A stretch of DNA of 64,000 bases, taken from IMG/VR virus record IMGVR_UViG_3300031787_000075, positions 1 to 64,000 of that record, one strand, 5' to 3'. A program made the translations under genes and the position numbers. Numbering within the stretch: the first letter of the stretch is position 1; every line of letters begins with the position of its first letter. Shown here in pieces: positions 9,907 to 18,650 of the stretch. This DNA is from a virus. Under the pieces are notes generated by a model, which did no database searches, was not told where the DNA came from, and saw only the letters and a list, made by a program, of their open reading frames with translations.

Positions 9907-10514
9907 TATGGCATCTCCTTATTTTCGTTTAAATCATCGTTTGGCTTTTGATTTTGCCAGTATTGCATGGCAGATATGTAAAGCGCCTGTGTCGGAACCT
10001 TTATTTCGTCTTCCGGGCTTAATTGAGAAAAGTTAGGTATAATCTTGGCCAAAACTTTTGTTGGATGAAGATTGGATGGAAATTTTTGGTCAAAATATAT
10101 TCTGTCTATTTCCACCATAACTCCTATCGTATTGTCAATAGTGTTAACATCTAACTCGTTCCATATAGGTTCACTTACGGCATCTATGATAGCAAATAAA
10201 TAAGATTGGTTTTTAGGCAATGTAAATTGTCTTGCAAACCTTTCATCATCAACATGAAGGTCTATGTAATATTGCGCCCTGTCTTCATCATATAAAACGT
10301 CTTTCACATACGTTTTTATCATCGAATCTGAACCAGGCAGAATGTACTCTCCAAACTTATCTGCACCCTGTACTATTTGCTGTAAAATAGCATCATAACC
10401 TAGTTCAATACTTTTTTCAACCACTCTTGGGTGATATCTATTATTTGAAGCGATAGTTGAATTACCACCTGTTAACTTGTTCCTAATCAGCGATATTAAT
10501 TCGTTCTTTTTCAT
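9906..10514 (-). CDS. Putative tail/connector ring protein, 202 aa
   Basis: Starts MKKNELISLIRNKLTGG, with a helical first 45 residues, then a beta-rich middle and a C-terminal helix (YISAMQYWQNQK). Helix-beta-helix proteins of 200-270 aa repeated in series after the capsid gene are typical of head-tail connector rings. It lies 2 nt after the 243-aa gene and overlaps the next by one base. Function inferred from position. Confidence 0.55.
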   Translation of the reverse strand: MKKNELISLIRNKLTGGNSTIASNNRYHPRVVEKSIELGYDAILQQIVQGADKFGEYILPGSDSMIKTYVKDVLYDEDRAQYYIDLHVDDERFARQFTLPKNQSYLFAIIDAVSEPIWNELDVNTIDNTIGVMVEIDRIYFDQKFPSNLHPTKVLAKIIPNFSQLSPEDEIKVPTQALYISAMQYWQNQKPNDDLNENKEMP

Positions 10515-10516
10515 GA

Positions 10517-11248
10517 TTACCAGCCTTGTATTTTACGGTTTTGAGCGTCTTGAATATTTACCCCTGATTTAATGTTAACGGCCATCCAATTGTAAAGTAT
10601 TACGGCAAATTCATTATACATCTGTTCCGGCCAATCGGGTTGAGTTGAACCAATTTCATTATAAACAATGTTATAGTTGTCGTCAATTGTGTAACCCAAT
10701 ACAGAAGGATTTGGCTTTCTTAAATATGTAAAATCTACTGAACCTAGTTTTCTTGGCCTAAACTCTATGTACCCTGAATTGAATCTGCAGATAGGGTATT
10801 CCATGTCAGGCTTCATTAAAACATCTGCAATCCTAGTATCCCAATCGCCATCTTTTACAACCTCTACTGGAACCCTTATTTCGTCTTGCTCTTCATCGCC
10901 ACAAACATAGCTGTAATCTACAAAGGCAATTGAGGAGTAGTGTAAATAATTTTCAGGAATATCGGCATATCCATCCTTGTCAATTGGTAATTGTGCTTCA
11001 TTTCTGCCACCCATGTAAACTTTCAGGTGCGACAAAGCATCTGTTATTTCTTGGGTTATTTCCCATCCTTGAGCTGGAATTGGCATGCCGGGCCTATACT
11101 GCTCCGGAAGGCCGTACTTAAGTTTCATCAACTCATAATCGGCAAAACCACAAGCCAAGTTAAACTCTTCTGGAGTAAAAACTCTTCCTGATTGATCCTT
11201 ATTCAATCTGAAATTGACAAACTGATATATATCCCAAATAGTTTTCAT
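10517..11248 (-). CDS. Putative tail/connector ring protein, 243 aa
   Basis: The N-terminal helical part (IWDIYQFVNFRLNKDQSG, then EEFNLACGFADYELMKLKYG) resembles adaptor proteins. A beta-rich centre contains the phrase IEFRPRKLGSVDFTYLRKP, a recurring motif in structural proteins of Bacteroidota phages as I recall it. The C-terminus is a helix with EQMYNEFAVILYNWMAV. Its start shares one base with the stop of the upstream 393-aa gene, indicating coupling. Confidence 0.55.
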   Translation of the reverse strand: MKTIWDIYQFVNFRLNKDQSGRVFTPEEFNLACGFADYELMKLKYGLPEQYRPGMPIPAQGWEITQEITDALSHLKVYMGGRNEAQLPIDKDGYADIPENYLHYSSIAFVDYSYVCGDEEQDEIRVPVEVVKDGDWDTRIADVLMKPDMEYPICRFNSGYIEFRPRKLGSVDFTYLRKPNPSVLGYTIDDNYNIVYNEIGSTQPDWPEQMYNEFAVILYNWMAVNIKSGVNIQDAQNRKIQGW

Positions 11249-12429
11249 TATGCGCTATACAAAGGGGTTATTAATTCGGGCTCACCATCTGCTCCTGCTC
11301 CTGAACAACCGCAATCGCAATTGGCTCCGGAGGTATTCATAAATTCTTTTAATGCAGATAATATGTTACTTGCTGCGACTGTGTCTTGACATTCTACGGC
11401 AAGTTCATACCTCATTCTGTATATGCTAATATTGAATAACTGATTAGCAAGAGAAGCCATGTCTTTTGAACCAACCCTTAATGCTTGAAGATATTTCTCA
11501 TGAATACTATCAATACACTCCCTTAAACAGCACCATGAGGTATCGCATTGAATGTTTGGATACTTAAACCCTTCTACTGCCCCTTCTACTACAAGACCAT
11601 CTTCTTGGGTGTATAAAACATTTGCTGAAACAGATATAGTGTAGCCTCCTGTGTAAATATTTGGTCCAACAATTAATGAATATTGGTCTGTTTCAACTGG
11701 AGATGCTACGGCAGAACCGGCTTTATTTCTTGGATATTGCAGCTTTATTAGGTGGTCTGAAACATTGTACCCTGCAGGCCAAATAGTTTTGTCAGAAACG
11801 CTTATTTGTGCTCTTAGGCAATCTCCAAACACTTCTATACAAACATCAGGCAATGTATTGCAAAAGTTGAAAGTATATTCTTTTGAATAGTATGTAACAA
11901 TTCTAAAAGAATCTGCATCGGCATAAGTTGATAATGCTTGAACCTGAACAGATATTGAACCAGCTCCAAAACTAAAATTTCCTGCAATGTTTCTAATTCC
12001 AAGCAAATTTGCTCCGGAATCATAAATGGCAATTGCTACTTGGTTCGAATTAGTTATCAACGCATTTAATTGTGATGAAACATCTGAACTAGCAAAACTA
12101 ACATTAACAGAACTTGTCATACTTCCGGATGCTCCTGCAGTAACTACTTCATCAAATACTCTTATACTGTACTTGAAATTATATATGCTTTCAGGCAGCT
12201 TGCTTCCCGGACCTGAAATCGTATCTACCAAACTTGTTCCTGGGCTAATGTCTGGAGCATCATAGTTTGTTGTGGAATGAAAAACCGAATTGGCTCTTTT
12301 TGCGGTTATAATACCTGCTACTTTTGAAGGAGTAATGCTCTCTGCAGCATAGTCTGTATTGTCGGTAAACTGAACCTGTAAGGTATCTAATAAAAATTTT
12401 ACCGCTAAATTTATGTCTTGGTTTTGCAT
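11248..12429 (-). CDS. Putative structural protein, 393 aa
   Basis: I take the ATG at 12429 (MQNQDINLAVKF). An in-frame ATG 24 nt upstream would add eight residues. Residues ~75-190 are Ser/Thr/Ala/Val-rich beta structure, typical of an Ig-like or decoration domain. The middle contains several cysteines (FCNTLPDVCIEVFGDCLRA, CDTSWCCLRECID). The C-terminus is a helix followed by a Cys/Gly cluster (NCDCGCSG). A terminator hairpin precedes the gene, so its expression may be set apart from the capsid-proximal genes. Candidate head-fibre, auxiliary-capsid or tail-hub protein. Confidence 0.55.
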   Translation of the reverse strand: MQNQDINLAVKFLLDTLQVQFTDNTDYAAESITPSKVAGIITAKRANSVFHSTTNYDAPDISPGTSLVDTISGPGSKLPESIYNFKYSIRVFDEVVTAGASGSMTSSVNVSFASSDVSSQLNALITNSNQVAIAIYDSGANLLGIRNIAGNFSFGAGSISVQVQALSTYADADSFRIVTYYSKEYTFNFCNTLPDVCIEVFGDCLRAQISVSDKTIWPAGYNVSDHLIKLQYPRNKAGSAVASPVETDQYSLIVGPNIYTGGYTISVSANVLYTQEDGLVVEGAVEGFKYPNIQCDTSWCCLRECIDSIHEKYLQALRVGSKDMASLANQLFNISIYRMRYELAVECQDTVAASNILSALKEFMNTSGANCDCGCSGAGADGEPELITPLYSA

Positions 12430-12470
12430 TTTAATTTGCTTTTGTTTCAACAAATTTAATGTTTTTTAAA

Positions 12471-12500
12471 ACAAAAAAGCACCCCCTATTGGAGATGCTT
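12471..12500 (-). terminator. Intrinsic terminator within the structural block
   Basis: On the minus strand an 8-bp stem (GCATCTCC / GGGGGTGC, two G-U pairs) with an AATA loop is followed by six T. The hairpin spans 12479-12498. It lies just after the 304-aa gene and before the 393-aa gene, so it could attenuate transcription between capsid and tail genes. Confidence 0.7.
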
Positions 12501-12537
12501 TATTGTATAATCACATGGCAAATTAAAACACTAAGTT

Positions 12538-13452
12538 TTAAGGCTTTTTCTTGGTAGTAGTTTTAGGCTCTTCTGTTTCATCAGAAGAGTTGTAAGATTT
12601 AAACTGCTCCCACTTATTTTTATCTGTTTTTAATACATAGATAAGCGAATCCATTGGGCTTTTTCCAACAATGACATCGCAAATCTTTGAAGATATTTCG
12701 TACTTGCTTTGGTCTTTATTAAAGCTTAAGAAATACCAGGCATCGCTGAAATTAATTAAATTCAAATCAGTCAACTCTTGAATCTTGGCTCTAATGTCCA
12801 TTTCCATTTCGGATTGAGTAATCTCCATAAAAGCATTTAATCCATGACTCTTTTTAACCAATGAAACTAATGTTGCTTGTACTTGCGAAATGCCAATCAA
12901 ATTTTTGTCTAATGCGTTTGGAATAGACATTGCTGCGGCAACCTTTCTAACCTTGTTTTCGGTCCATTCACCTGTAATAAACCAAATAGCTGCTGCTTCT
13001 TTCTTTTCTCTATCTACAAATTCAGCGCTTTCAGCCTCAATGTTTTCTAACATAAACATTGTTCTTGTGTTTGGAGTGGCATGAATACTTCCTTTTAAAA
13101 TAGGGCAGCAATTCAATAAGAAAAACAAAAAATCCATTCTGTTTGAACCTACTGTCATTTCGACTTCAAAGCTAATCATGGAATCTGAACTTGTTAAAGT
13201 TCCGTTTTTATCCTTCTTAAATGTTCTTCCATAAACCCATGTGACAAATTCGTCTTCATGAGTAACAACACTTTTTGTTACAATATTTACTCCTGGAGGC
13301 CTAATAATCCTACCCTTGTTTACTGGGTCTGGACGAAATAGTTCTGGAACCATTTTGAATTTTACTGGAAATTTATTTCCAACTTTTTTCCTTATCGCGC
13401 TTTTGTCAGCATCAGTTAAGGTGTAAGGAACACCGTTTTTTAATAGTGGCAT
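12538..13452 (-). CDS. Putative capsid-associated structural protein, 304 aa
   Basis: I choose the ATG at 13452 (MPLLKNGVPYTL), preceded by an A-rich leader. A GTG at 13494 would extend the protein by 14 residues. The protein is mixed alpha/beta with a basic N-terminal third (KSAIRKKVGNKFPVKFKM) and a Lys/Thr/Pro tail. No family recognised. It is isolated by terminators on both sides and has its own promoter-like sequence, so it may be made at a level different from the capsid protein. Location after the capsid gene suggests a head protein. Confidence 0.55.
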   Translation of the reverse strand: MPLLKNGVPYTLTDADKSAIRKKVGNKFPVKFKMVPELFRPDPVNKGRIIRPPGVNIVTKSVVTHEDEFVTWVYGRTFKKDKNGTLTSSDSMISFEVEMTVGSNRMDFLFFLLNCCPILKGSIHATPNTRTMFMLENIEAESAEFVDREKKEAAAIWFITGEWTENKVRKVAAAMSIPNALDKNLIGISQVQATLVSLVKKSHGLNAFMEITQSEMEMDIRAKIQELTDLNLINFSDAWYFLSFNKDQSKYEISSKICDVIVGKSPMDSLIYVLKTDKNKWEQFKSYNSSDETEEPKTTTKKKP

Positions 13453-13519
13453 ATTTTTATTTAAAGGTTTGATTCGAACAAACAAGCCGGACACTTTTTA
13501 GTGTGACTTATCCAACAAC

Positions 13520-13562
13520 TTTGTTGCCGCAACAAATGTAATTATAATTTTATAAAAACAAA
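13520..13562 (-). promoter_or_regulatory. Promoter with overlapping palindrome
   Basis: On the minus strand TTTG (13559-13562), 18 nt and TACATTTG (13533-13540) match the Bacteroidota -33/-7 consensus. A perfect 17-nt palindrome, TTTGTTG-CGG-CAACAAA (13520-13536), overlaps the -7 box and predicted start site. It could be an operator or a 5' hairpin. A second palindrome ACACTAAAAAGTGT follows in the leader (13491-13504). Confidence 0.5.
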
Positions 13563-13583
13563 ATGGCCAGGTTTCCCCGGCCA
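13552..13583 (-). terminator. Terminator after the capsid gene
   Basis: On the minus strand a stem TGGCC/GGCCA with an inner GG-GAAA-CC hairpin (13564-13583) is followed by a T-rich run (TTTTGTTTTTA). It sits about 35 nt after the stop of the major capsid gene. Its T-run overlaps the -33 box of the next gene's promoter. Confidence 0.7.
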
Positions 13584-13616
13584 AATTGAAAAATAAACGA
13601 TATATGAAGATACAAC

Positions 13617-15203
13617 CTATTGAGGCCTTACATTGATAAAACGGTTTGAACCGAAAAACTCTGCGAAAAACTCACACATCATGTTTACATTACGAACGTC
13701 ATTTTCGTCTGTTGAGTAAGGTCTTGCATTTGCGCCGGTTTCCCAAACCTTCATTCTACGGCTATAACCACCAAGGCCGCGATAAACAATACCCATTGTA
13801 GGTATGCTATTTTTGGTTTTAGGGTCTTTACGTTTTGCTAATGGAATAACAAATCCTCTTTGATTATAGTCATAGGTATCTGCACCATATAGTTTTGGAT
13901 GATAGAAAGCATCTACGTTTTTAATACAGAAAGTAAAGCCATCAACGGTAACGTATTTGAATCCAATGGCCATTTCTGTTTGTCTGCCATCATCATCCAT
14001 GTTTCCAAATAAATGGGCTTGCGCTCTTTCGATAAACACCGCTGCGGTATCTTTGTTGGTTTCGAACAAGCTTTGATCTAATTCTTGTCCTAAGTCAAGA
14101 CCTACGAAAAATGCAGCATATCTATCTGTATATTTCTTCTTCATTAATTTAGAGAAGTTATAGAAATCTTGCATTTCCCATGCTCCTGGTGTGTATGGAT
14201 AAAACTCTGAATTAAGGTTCATTTCAGGAATTAAACCTCTAGTACCTTCTCCAACTAAGGATGCGTTAGCGTTGTTACCATCAACGGCTAATGTACTTGT
14301 AGCTACCTTACCTGATAAGAAAGCGCCTTGGATTTTTAATTGTTGCTCATACTCTAGGTCTAAGAAACCTTTATTTGCCCAAGTTCCTACGTGCTCACCA
14401 TCTACTGATTGAATCCATGACTCGGTGGCAAGTTCACGTCCAGAAGCTTTACGCTTTGATTTAATGGTTTGTGAAGAGTTTTGCCATTTGTAAACACCTT
14501 GTAAGATAGAACTTGGCTGTCCACTACCCTCCGAAGCATAAGAAGTAATAATCGCTAACTTAGTGTTTGCAGCTACGGCAGGAATTGTATCTGTCGCATC
14601 TACTGGGGCAACCGTTAAAATCGGAGCGCTAGGAGTAGTTACGTTGATAGCTGTGATAACACCTAAAATATCATTAGGGAATAATACCGCATGACCGATT
14701 TGAGGAAAATACTTGTTGTCAGAAGTTACAGACTCCGGTGCTAATGTAAATCTACAAGCCGTATTCACAGTAGGAGTATATGCGCCTCCACCTGTTGCTG
14801 TTTGGCTTAAAGAAGTAAACGTGTTCCAGATCCATTCTTCTTCGTAATGTTCCAAAATATCAACCCCATCTGTCCTTACAAAACCTAATGCGTGAATGGT
14901 GTCGAAAAATTCTTTACCCTGCGTACCGAACCTACGATACAATTGAGGTAAAACTTTTCTAGCGTTAAGGTCTAACGTGGTTATGTAGTTGTTGAAATAG
15001 TCGGCAGTAATGGCCGGGGCAGTAGGGTTTGAACCTAAAGCATTTACAGGTAAAGCACCTGAAATAGAGAAAAAGCCTAATACAACAAATGTGGTTAAGG
15101 CTGTGGCACCTAAATCGGTTTCATAACTAGCCGAAATTGGAGCGGCAAAGACAAAGCTTGCCATAATTAGCGCAATGAGCGCGAATAAGATATTTTTTTT
15201 CAT
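13617..15203 (-). CDS. Major capsid protein (putative), 528 aa
   Basis: Assigned by position directly after the scaffold-like gene and before connector genes, by size, and by features of a HK97-type capsid protein. These include a long helix region after residue 90 (LDLNARKVLPQLYRRFGTQGK), a central beta domain and a C-terminal P-domain-like end (FAEFFGSNRFINVRPQ). I start at the ATG at 15203, one base beyond the upstream stop; an upstream in-frame ATG at 15320 would lie inside the scaffold gene. Oddly, residues 1-20 look like a signal peptide (KK, then a 15-residue hydrophobic run, then AAPISAS). A second hydrophobic segment follows at ~33-50. These may be a removable N-terminal domain. Confidence 0.75.
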   Translation of the reverse strand: MKKNILFALIALIMASFVFAAPISASYETDLGATALTTFVVLGFFSISGALPVNALGSNPTAPAITADYFNNYITTLDLNARKVLPQLYRRFGTQGKEFFDTIHALGFVRTDGVDILEHYEEEWIWNTFTSLSQTATGGGAYTPTVNTACRFTLAPESVTSDNKYFPQIGHAVLFPNDILGVITAINVTTPSAPILTVAPVDATDTIPAVAANTKLAIITSYASEGSGQPSSILQGVYKWQNSSQTIKSKRKASGRELATESWIQSVDGEHVGTWANKGFLDLEYEQQLKIQGAFLSGKVATSTLAVDGNNANASLVGEGTRGLIPEMNLNSEFYPYTPGAWEMQDFYNFSKLMKKKYTDRYAAFFVGLDLGQELDQSLFETNKDTAAVFIERAQAHLFGNMDDDGRQTEMAIGFKYVTVDGFTFCIKNVDAFYHPKLYGADTYDYNQRGFVIPLAKRKDPKTKNSIPTMGIVYRGLGGYSRRMKVWETGANARPYSTDENDVRNVNMMCEFFAEFFGSNRFINVRPQ

Positions 15204-15204
15204 T

Positions 15205-16266
15205 TTAATCTTCGAATAATTGTGATTCAAAACTCTTAGCGGATTTGCCTCGCGGCTGTTCTCCAGAATTTCTGCTTTTAAAAGCGCTTGGATTATCAAG
15301 TTCAATCTCAAATTGTTCAACTATCTCTTGCTCGCGTTGTTTAATTGCGGCATGGATAATTGTTTTGAAATTCTCGGTAATAGCGTTGTTAATTACAGCG
15401 GCTCTAATGTTAGGAAGAGTTTGTTCCGTAACATCTATACCTTGTTTTGCGATTATCCTTGACATATTTTCTGCCGACTTAGCAATAAACTCTTCCGGAA
15501 TGGCAAAATCCATGACTTTAACCACTTTTCCATCTTTGTCTGCTGCTTCAATCGGAATAGCTTTAATGTCGGCAATCGCCTTCATTATTTGAGGCTTTGT
15601 TGACTCGTATCTTTGGTTAACAGCGGTTTCAATCGACTCTTTTGATACCGGAGAGAATTTAAGGTCTTGGTACTGCTTTAGCATCTCGCGAAGCGGTTTA
15701 ACCCTTTCCTTCAACTCAATCATTTTGACATCAATTTCGTCTTGACTAAGCGTTCCATTGTCTTCTAGCCCATGCTGTCTTTCGATTTCTTTCCGTAAAA
15801 TAGACTCCTTACCTATCAGTTCAGGATTTTTAAGAACTCTGTCGGCCACCATTATCTCAATTGGGTCGGCAGTTTCCGCTTGTAAACCCTTTACATAATT
15901 AAAGGTTTGGAAATCATTAATTCCGGTTTTTTTAACGAACTCGTTGAAACCTGCTATGGTTTCATTAGCGAATGGGTTAGAATTTAAAGATTTCAAGTCT
16001 TCAATTTCTTGTAGTTTGGTTTCGTATTCTCTGGCTTTTGATACAAAATCAGGGATTTTTGTTTTTAATTCATCCCAATTATCGGCAACATCAAAATTTT
16101 CACCAAAAAAATCTTTTGGAGAAGGCAATTGTGCTTGTTGGGTTTGCGCCTGTTGCGATTGTTGAGATTGCTGCTGCTGTTGTTGGCTAGAACCACCGGG
16201 CTCACCACCATCTGCAGGCTTAAATCCTCCTAATTCTGAATAAAAATCATCGTTTTCTGTGTTCAT
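15205..16266 (-). CDS. Putative scaffolding protein, 353 aa
   Basis: A Gln-rich low-complexity segment at residues ~27-46 is followed by a highly charged, mostly helical body. The C-terminus is basic/Ser-rich (SFESQLFED). No hydrophobic domain. A charged helical protein immediately before the capsid gene is characteristic of a scaffold. Its stop lies one base before the capsid ATG. A promoter-like sequence precedes it. Confidence rests on context. Confidence 0.65.
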   Translation of the reverse strand: MNTENDDFYSELGGFKPADGGEPGGSSQQQQQQSQQSQQAQTQQAQLPSPKDFFGENFDVADNWDELKTKIPDFVSKAREYETKLQEIEDLKSLNSNPFANETIAGFNEFVKKTGINDFQTFNYVKGLQAETADPIEIMVADRVLKNPELIGKESILRKEIERQHGLEDNGTLSQDEIDVKMIELKERVKPLREMLKQYQDLKFSPVSKESIETAVNQRYESTKPQIMKAIADIKAIPIEAADKDGKVVKVMDFAIPEEFIAKSAENMSRIIAKQGIDVTEQTLPNIRAAVINNAITENFKTIIHAAIKQREQEIVEQFEIELDNPSAFKSRNSGEQPRGKSAKSFESQLFED

Positions 16267-16273
16267 ATATATG

Positions 16274-16306
16274 CAAATTTAAAGTGTTAGTTTAGATTTA
16301 TCCAAA
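16274..16306 (-). promoter_or_regulatory. Candidate promoter for scaffold-capsid genes
   Basis: On the minus strand TTTG (16303-16306), 21 nt and TAAATTTG (16274-16281) fit the Bacteroidota promoter consensus. The expected start of transcription would be within a few bases of the scaffold ATG at 16266, giving almost no leader. It lies in the 41-nt gap after the portal gene. Confidence 0.45.
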
Positions 16307-16307
16307 T

Positions 16308-18638
16308 TTATTGTTGAGTTTGTGTGGTTTGACTAAGTTGAGGTATCAAATAAGTCTTTAAAACCTCGTTTTGTAGTTTTGAGGTTTCGTTTAGATCGTT
16401 TGCTTGCATTTGGAACAATCCTTTAATTAGTTCCTTCATCAATTCATCCTTTCTCTTCTGTGCTTCAAATGCGGCTTTTTCGGCATTTGTTTTTCTAGCT
16501 TCTTCTCCAGTTAACCTAATGTTTTCTTCCTGAATTTTTCTTGCCTCTTCTTTTCTTAGGTTTAATCTGTAATTCAAAAGCATCCTAGCTTGTTTAAGCA
16601 TGCCTCTAAATACCATTTCGCTAATCATTAGGTAGTCTGCTGCAGAAATGTTTTCACCATCCTTTCCAGGTTTTAATGCTTCTCCAAGAGTTTGTAGCAT
16701 TGTTTGGGCATAAGCACCATTTGGAATAACCTCTATTTTTATTCCATAAGCCCTGTCAGCATACTCTCTGCTTATTTTGAAATTTTCTATTGTGGCAGAA
16801 CCCAATATCGGGTAGTAAACATCATAACCCTCTCTGTATTTTACTTGCTGCCTTATTCTTTCAATAGCGTTTTTGGCGCCACTTTCTCTAACTTTTTCCC
16901 AGCTTTTAACTACACCCTGAATAACATCGGATGCGGAGGCCATGGTTTGATTTATTTCTGTGGCAGTAACCTCTCCTCCTTTTGGAGCAACGGCAGAAAG
17001 CCTATCAATTCCAGAAAGTTCAGCTATGAAATTAAAGTTTATTTCAAAGGTGGAAACTAATTCGTTAAATAATGGGCCTATACCTCCTTCCAATTTTTCA
17101 ATTGGCTTGCCTTGATACATATTATACTTTCCATTGTGAGTGGTAGCTTTATAGACCATTCTTCCGGATGCTTCGTATATATTGATAAGGTTAATAGGCT
17201 TTAAATCTCCATTTCCAAGGTTTATGTTATTTAGCGCATTAAACTCTATTGCCAAACCATTTGGAGCGGCAGTAGCCATCGCGTTTTGCATTTTCAAATA
17301 TGCCAATTCTATTTGGTCTAATGGTCCAATACATCTTTCAACCATAGACTTTCCAGGCAATGCGTCAGCATGAATACTTAGCCTAGGAACTCTTTTAGGA
17401 CCTACTCTTGGAATATCGTTTTGCAGGCCATAATCATAGCAGATATCGGAACCAATTATCCATGTGCATTTATAAACATTTGGAATGTTTCTAACAACGG
17501 TCTTTTTGTTTGGAGTATCCCAAACCTTGCCCCAGTCTGATTTGCCATAAATAGTTGTTCCGTATTTTGTTGTTCTTTTGGTTCTGTAATTTATGTCATT
17601 GCTTAACATTTCGCATTGTACGGTAGGAACAAGGTAATTGTCGTAAACATAAGTATTTGTTACAGGGTCGTAAATGTTTGTCATGTCGGCTTGCATTTGG
17701 TCCCATATAAATGCAGGATTTCCAAAAAACTCCTGATATTTTTGGCAATACTTTACCAATTCTTTTTCAGGCAATCCTGTTTTTGCTCTAACATTTGCTA
17801 TTGTTTCAAATCTTAAGTATCCCCAAAAGCGACTCTTCTTAAATCCTACCTCTCTGTTTCCATCTATAATAACTCTAGCAAAGTCTAGGTATTCGTATTT
17901 TTCTACTCCATCTACATCGACAAAGTCTAGGTATGCTCCACAACCAATGGCAAGCATGTCAAAATAATATCTCCTTCTAACGTCTTCGATATCGCTTATG
18001 TAATCAGTATATGACAATGCCTTTTCAAAATCTACCTCATGCTTTAGTTTAAATCCTCCTGCATTGTTAAATGCTTCTAATTCTTCCATGCTAGAAGGAA
18101 CGTACTTTGTGCCTGAATCTTTGTTTGGTATTTTGGCAGCTTTTCTAATGGCCTCTTCTTGCTTTCCAAATTGCAGTTCAAAATACTTATCCCACATTTC
18201 ATTTTCTCTTTCTACACCTGAAATTGGGTCTATGGCAGAAACAGTTATTTTATGGTCTTGTTGCTCTAACCTTCCAATTACTTTTGATAAGTATGCAGGC
18301 ATAGGCGAGAATATGGACCAATCCACATTGTAATACCCTTTTCTATTGGCATTGTTAGATATATTATTTGACTTCAATAAAAAGTCTTTATACTTATCGG
18401 TAGGTTGGTTTCCTGTGGCATAAAGTCTTAGCAATTCAAATCGCATCATTCTATCCACGCTAACATAAGACTGGTTATTTAGCATTTTTGAATACAGGGC
18501 TTTTGCCCATGCCATACACCATTCAGGACCTTTTTTTACTTCCGGGTCAACATCATCAGAAGGAAACGTATATGCCTTTCCTATATACTCTTCATCTTTA
18601 TAAAGGAAATCGGGTTTAACTGCTTTATTGTTTGCCAT
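16308..18638 (-). CDS. Portal protein, 776 aa
   Basis: Located directly after the terminase large-subunit gene and before the scaffold gene, the usual place for the portal. The length is close to that of portals in crAss-like phages. The sequence is mixed alpha/beta in the first 600 residues, with long helices and a Tyr-rich middle. A long charged coiled coil follows (residues ~680-750: LRKEEARKIQEENIRLTGEE and similar), then a Gln/Thr-rich tail. The coiled coil would correspond to the crown/barrel that lines the DNA channel. I see no enzyme motif. Confidence 0.75.
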   Translation of the reverse strand: MANNKAVKPDFLYKDEEYIGKAYTFPSDDVDPEVKKGPEWCMAWAKALYSKMLNNQSYVSVDRMMRFELLRLYATGNQPTDKYKDFLLKSNNISNNANRKGYYNVDWSIFSPMPAYLSKVIGRLEQQDHKITVSAIDPISGVERENEMWDKYFELQFGKQEEAIRKAAKIPNKDSGTKYVPSSMEELEAFNNAGGFKLKHEVDFEKALSYTDYISDIEDVRRRYYFDMLAIGCGAYLDFVDVDGVEKYEYLDFARVIIDGNREVGFKKSRFWGYLRFETIANVRAKTGLPEKELVKYCQKYQEFFGNPAFIWDQMQADMTNIYDPVTNTYVYDNYLVPTVQCEMLSNDINYRTKRTTKYGTTIYGKSDWGKVWDTPNKKTVVRNIPNVYKCTWIIGSDICYDYGLQNDIPRVGPKRVPRLSIHADALPGKSMVERCIGPLDQIELAYLKMQNAMATAAPNGLAIEFNALNNINLGNGDLKPINLINIYEASGRMVYKATTHNGKYNMYQGKPIEKLEGGIGPLFNELVSTFEINFNFIAELSGIDRLSAVAPKGGEVTATEINQTMASASDVIQGVVKSWEKVRESGAKNAIERIRQQVKYREGYDVYYPILGSATIENFKISREYADRAYGIKIEVIPNGAYAQTMLQTLGEALKPGKDGENISAADYLMISEMVFRGMLKQARMLLNYRLNLRKEEARKIQEENIRLTGEEARKTNAEKAAFEAQKRKDELMKELIKGLFQMQANDLNETSKLQNEVLKTYLIPQLSQTTQTQQ

Positions 18639-18650
18639 AATGTTTCAAAA

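Noticed and set aside
15204-15320. N-terminal extension of the capsid protein
   Set aside because: It lies entirely inside the scaffold gene, and the ATG at 15203 follows that gene's stop directly.
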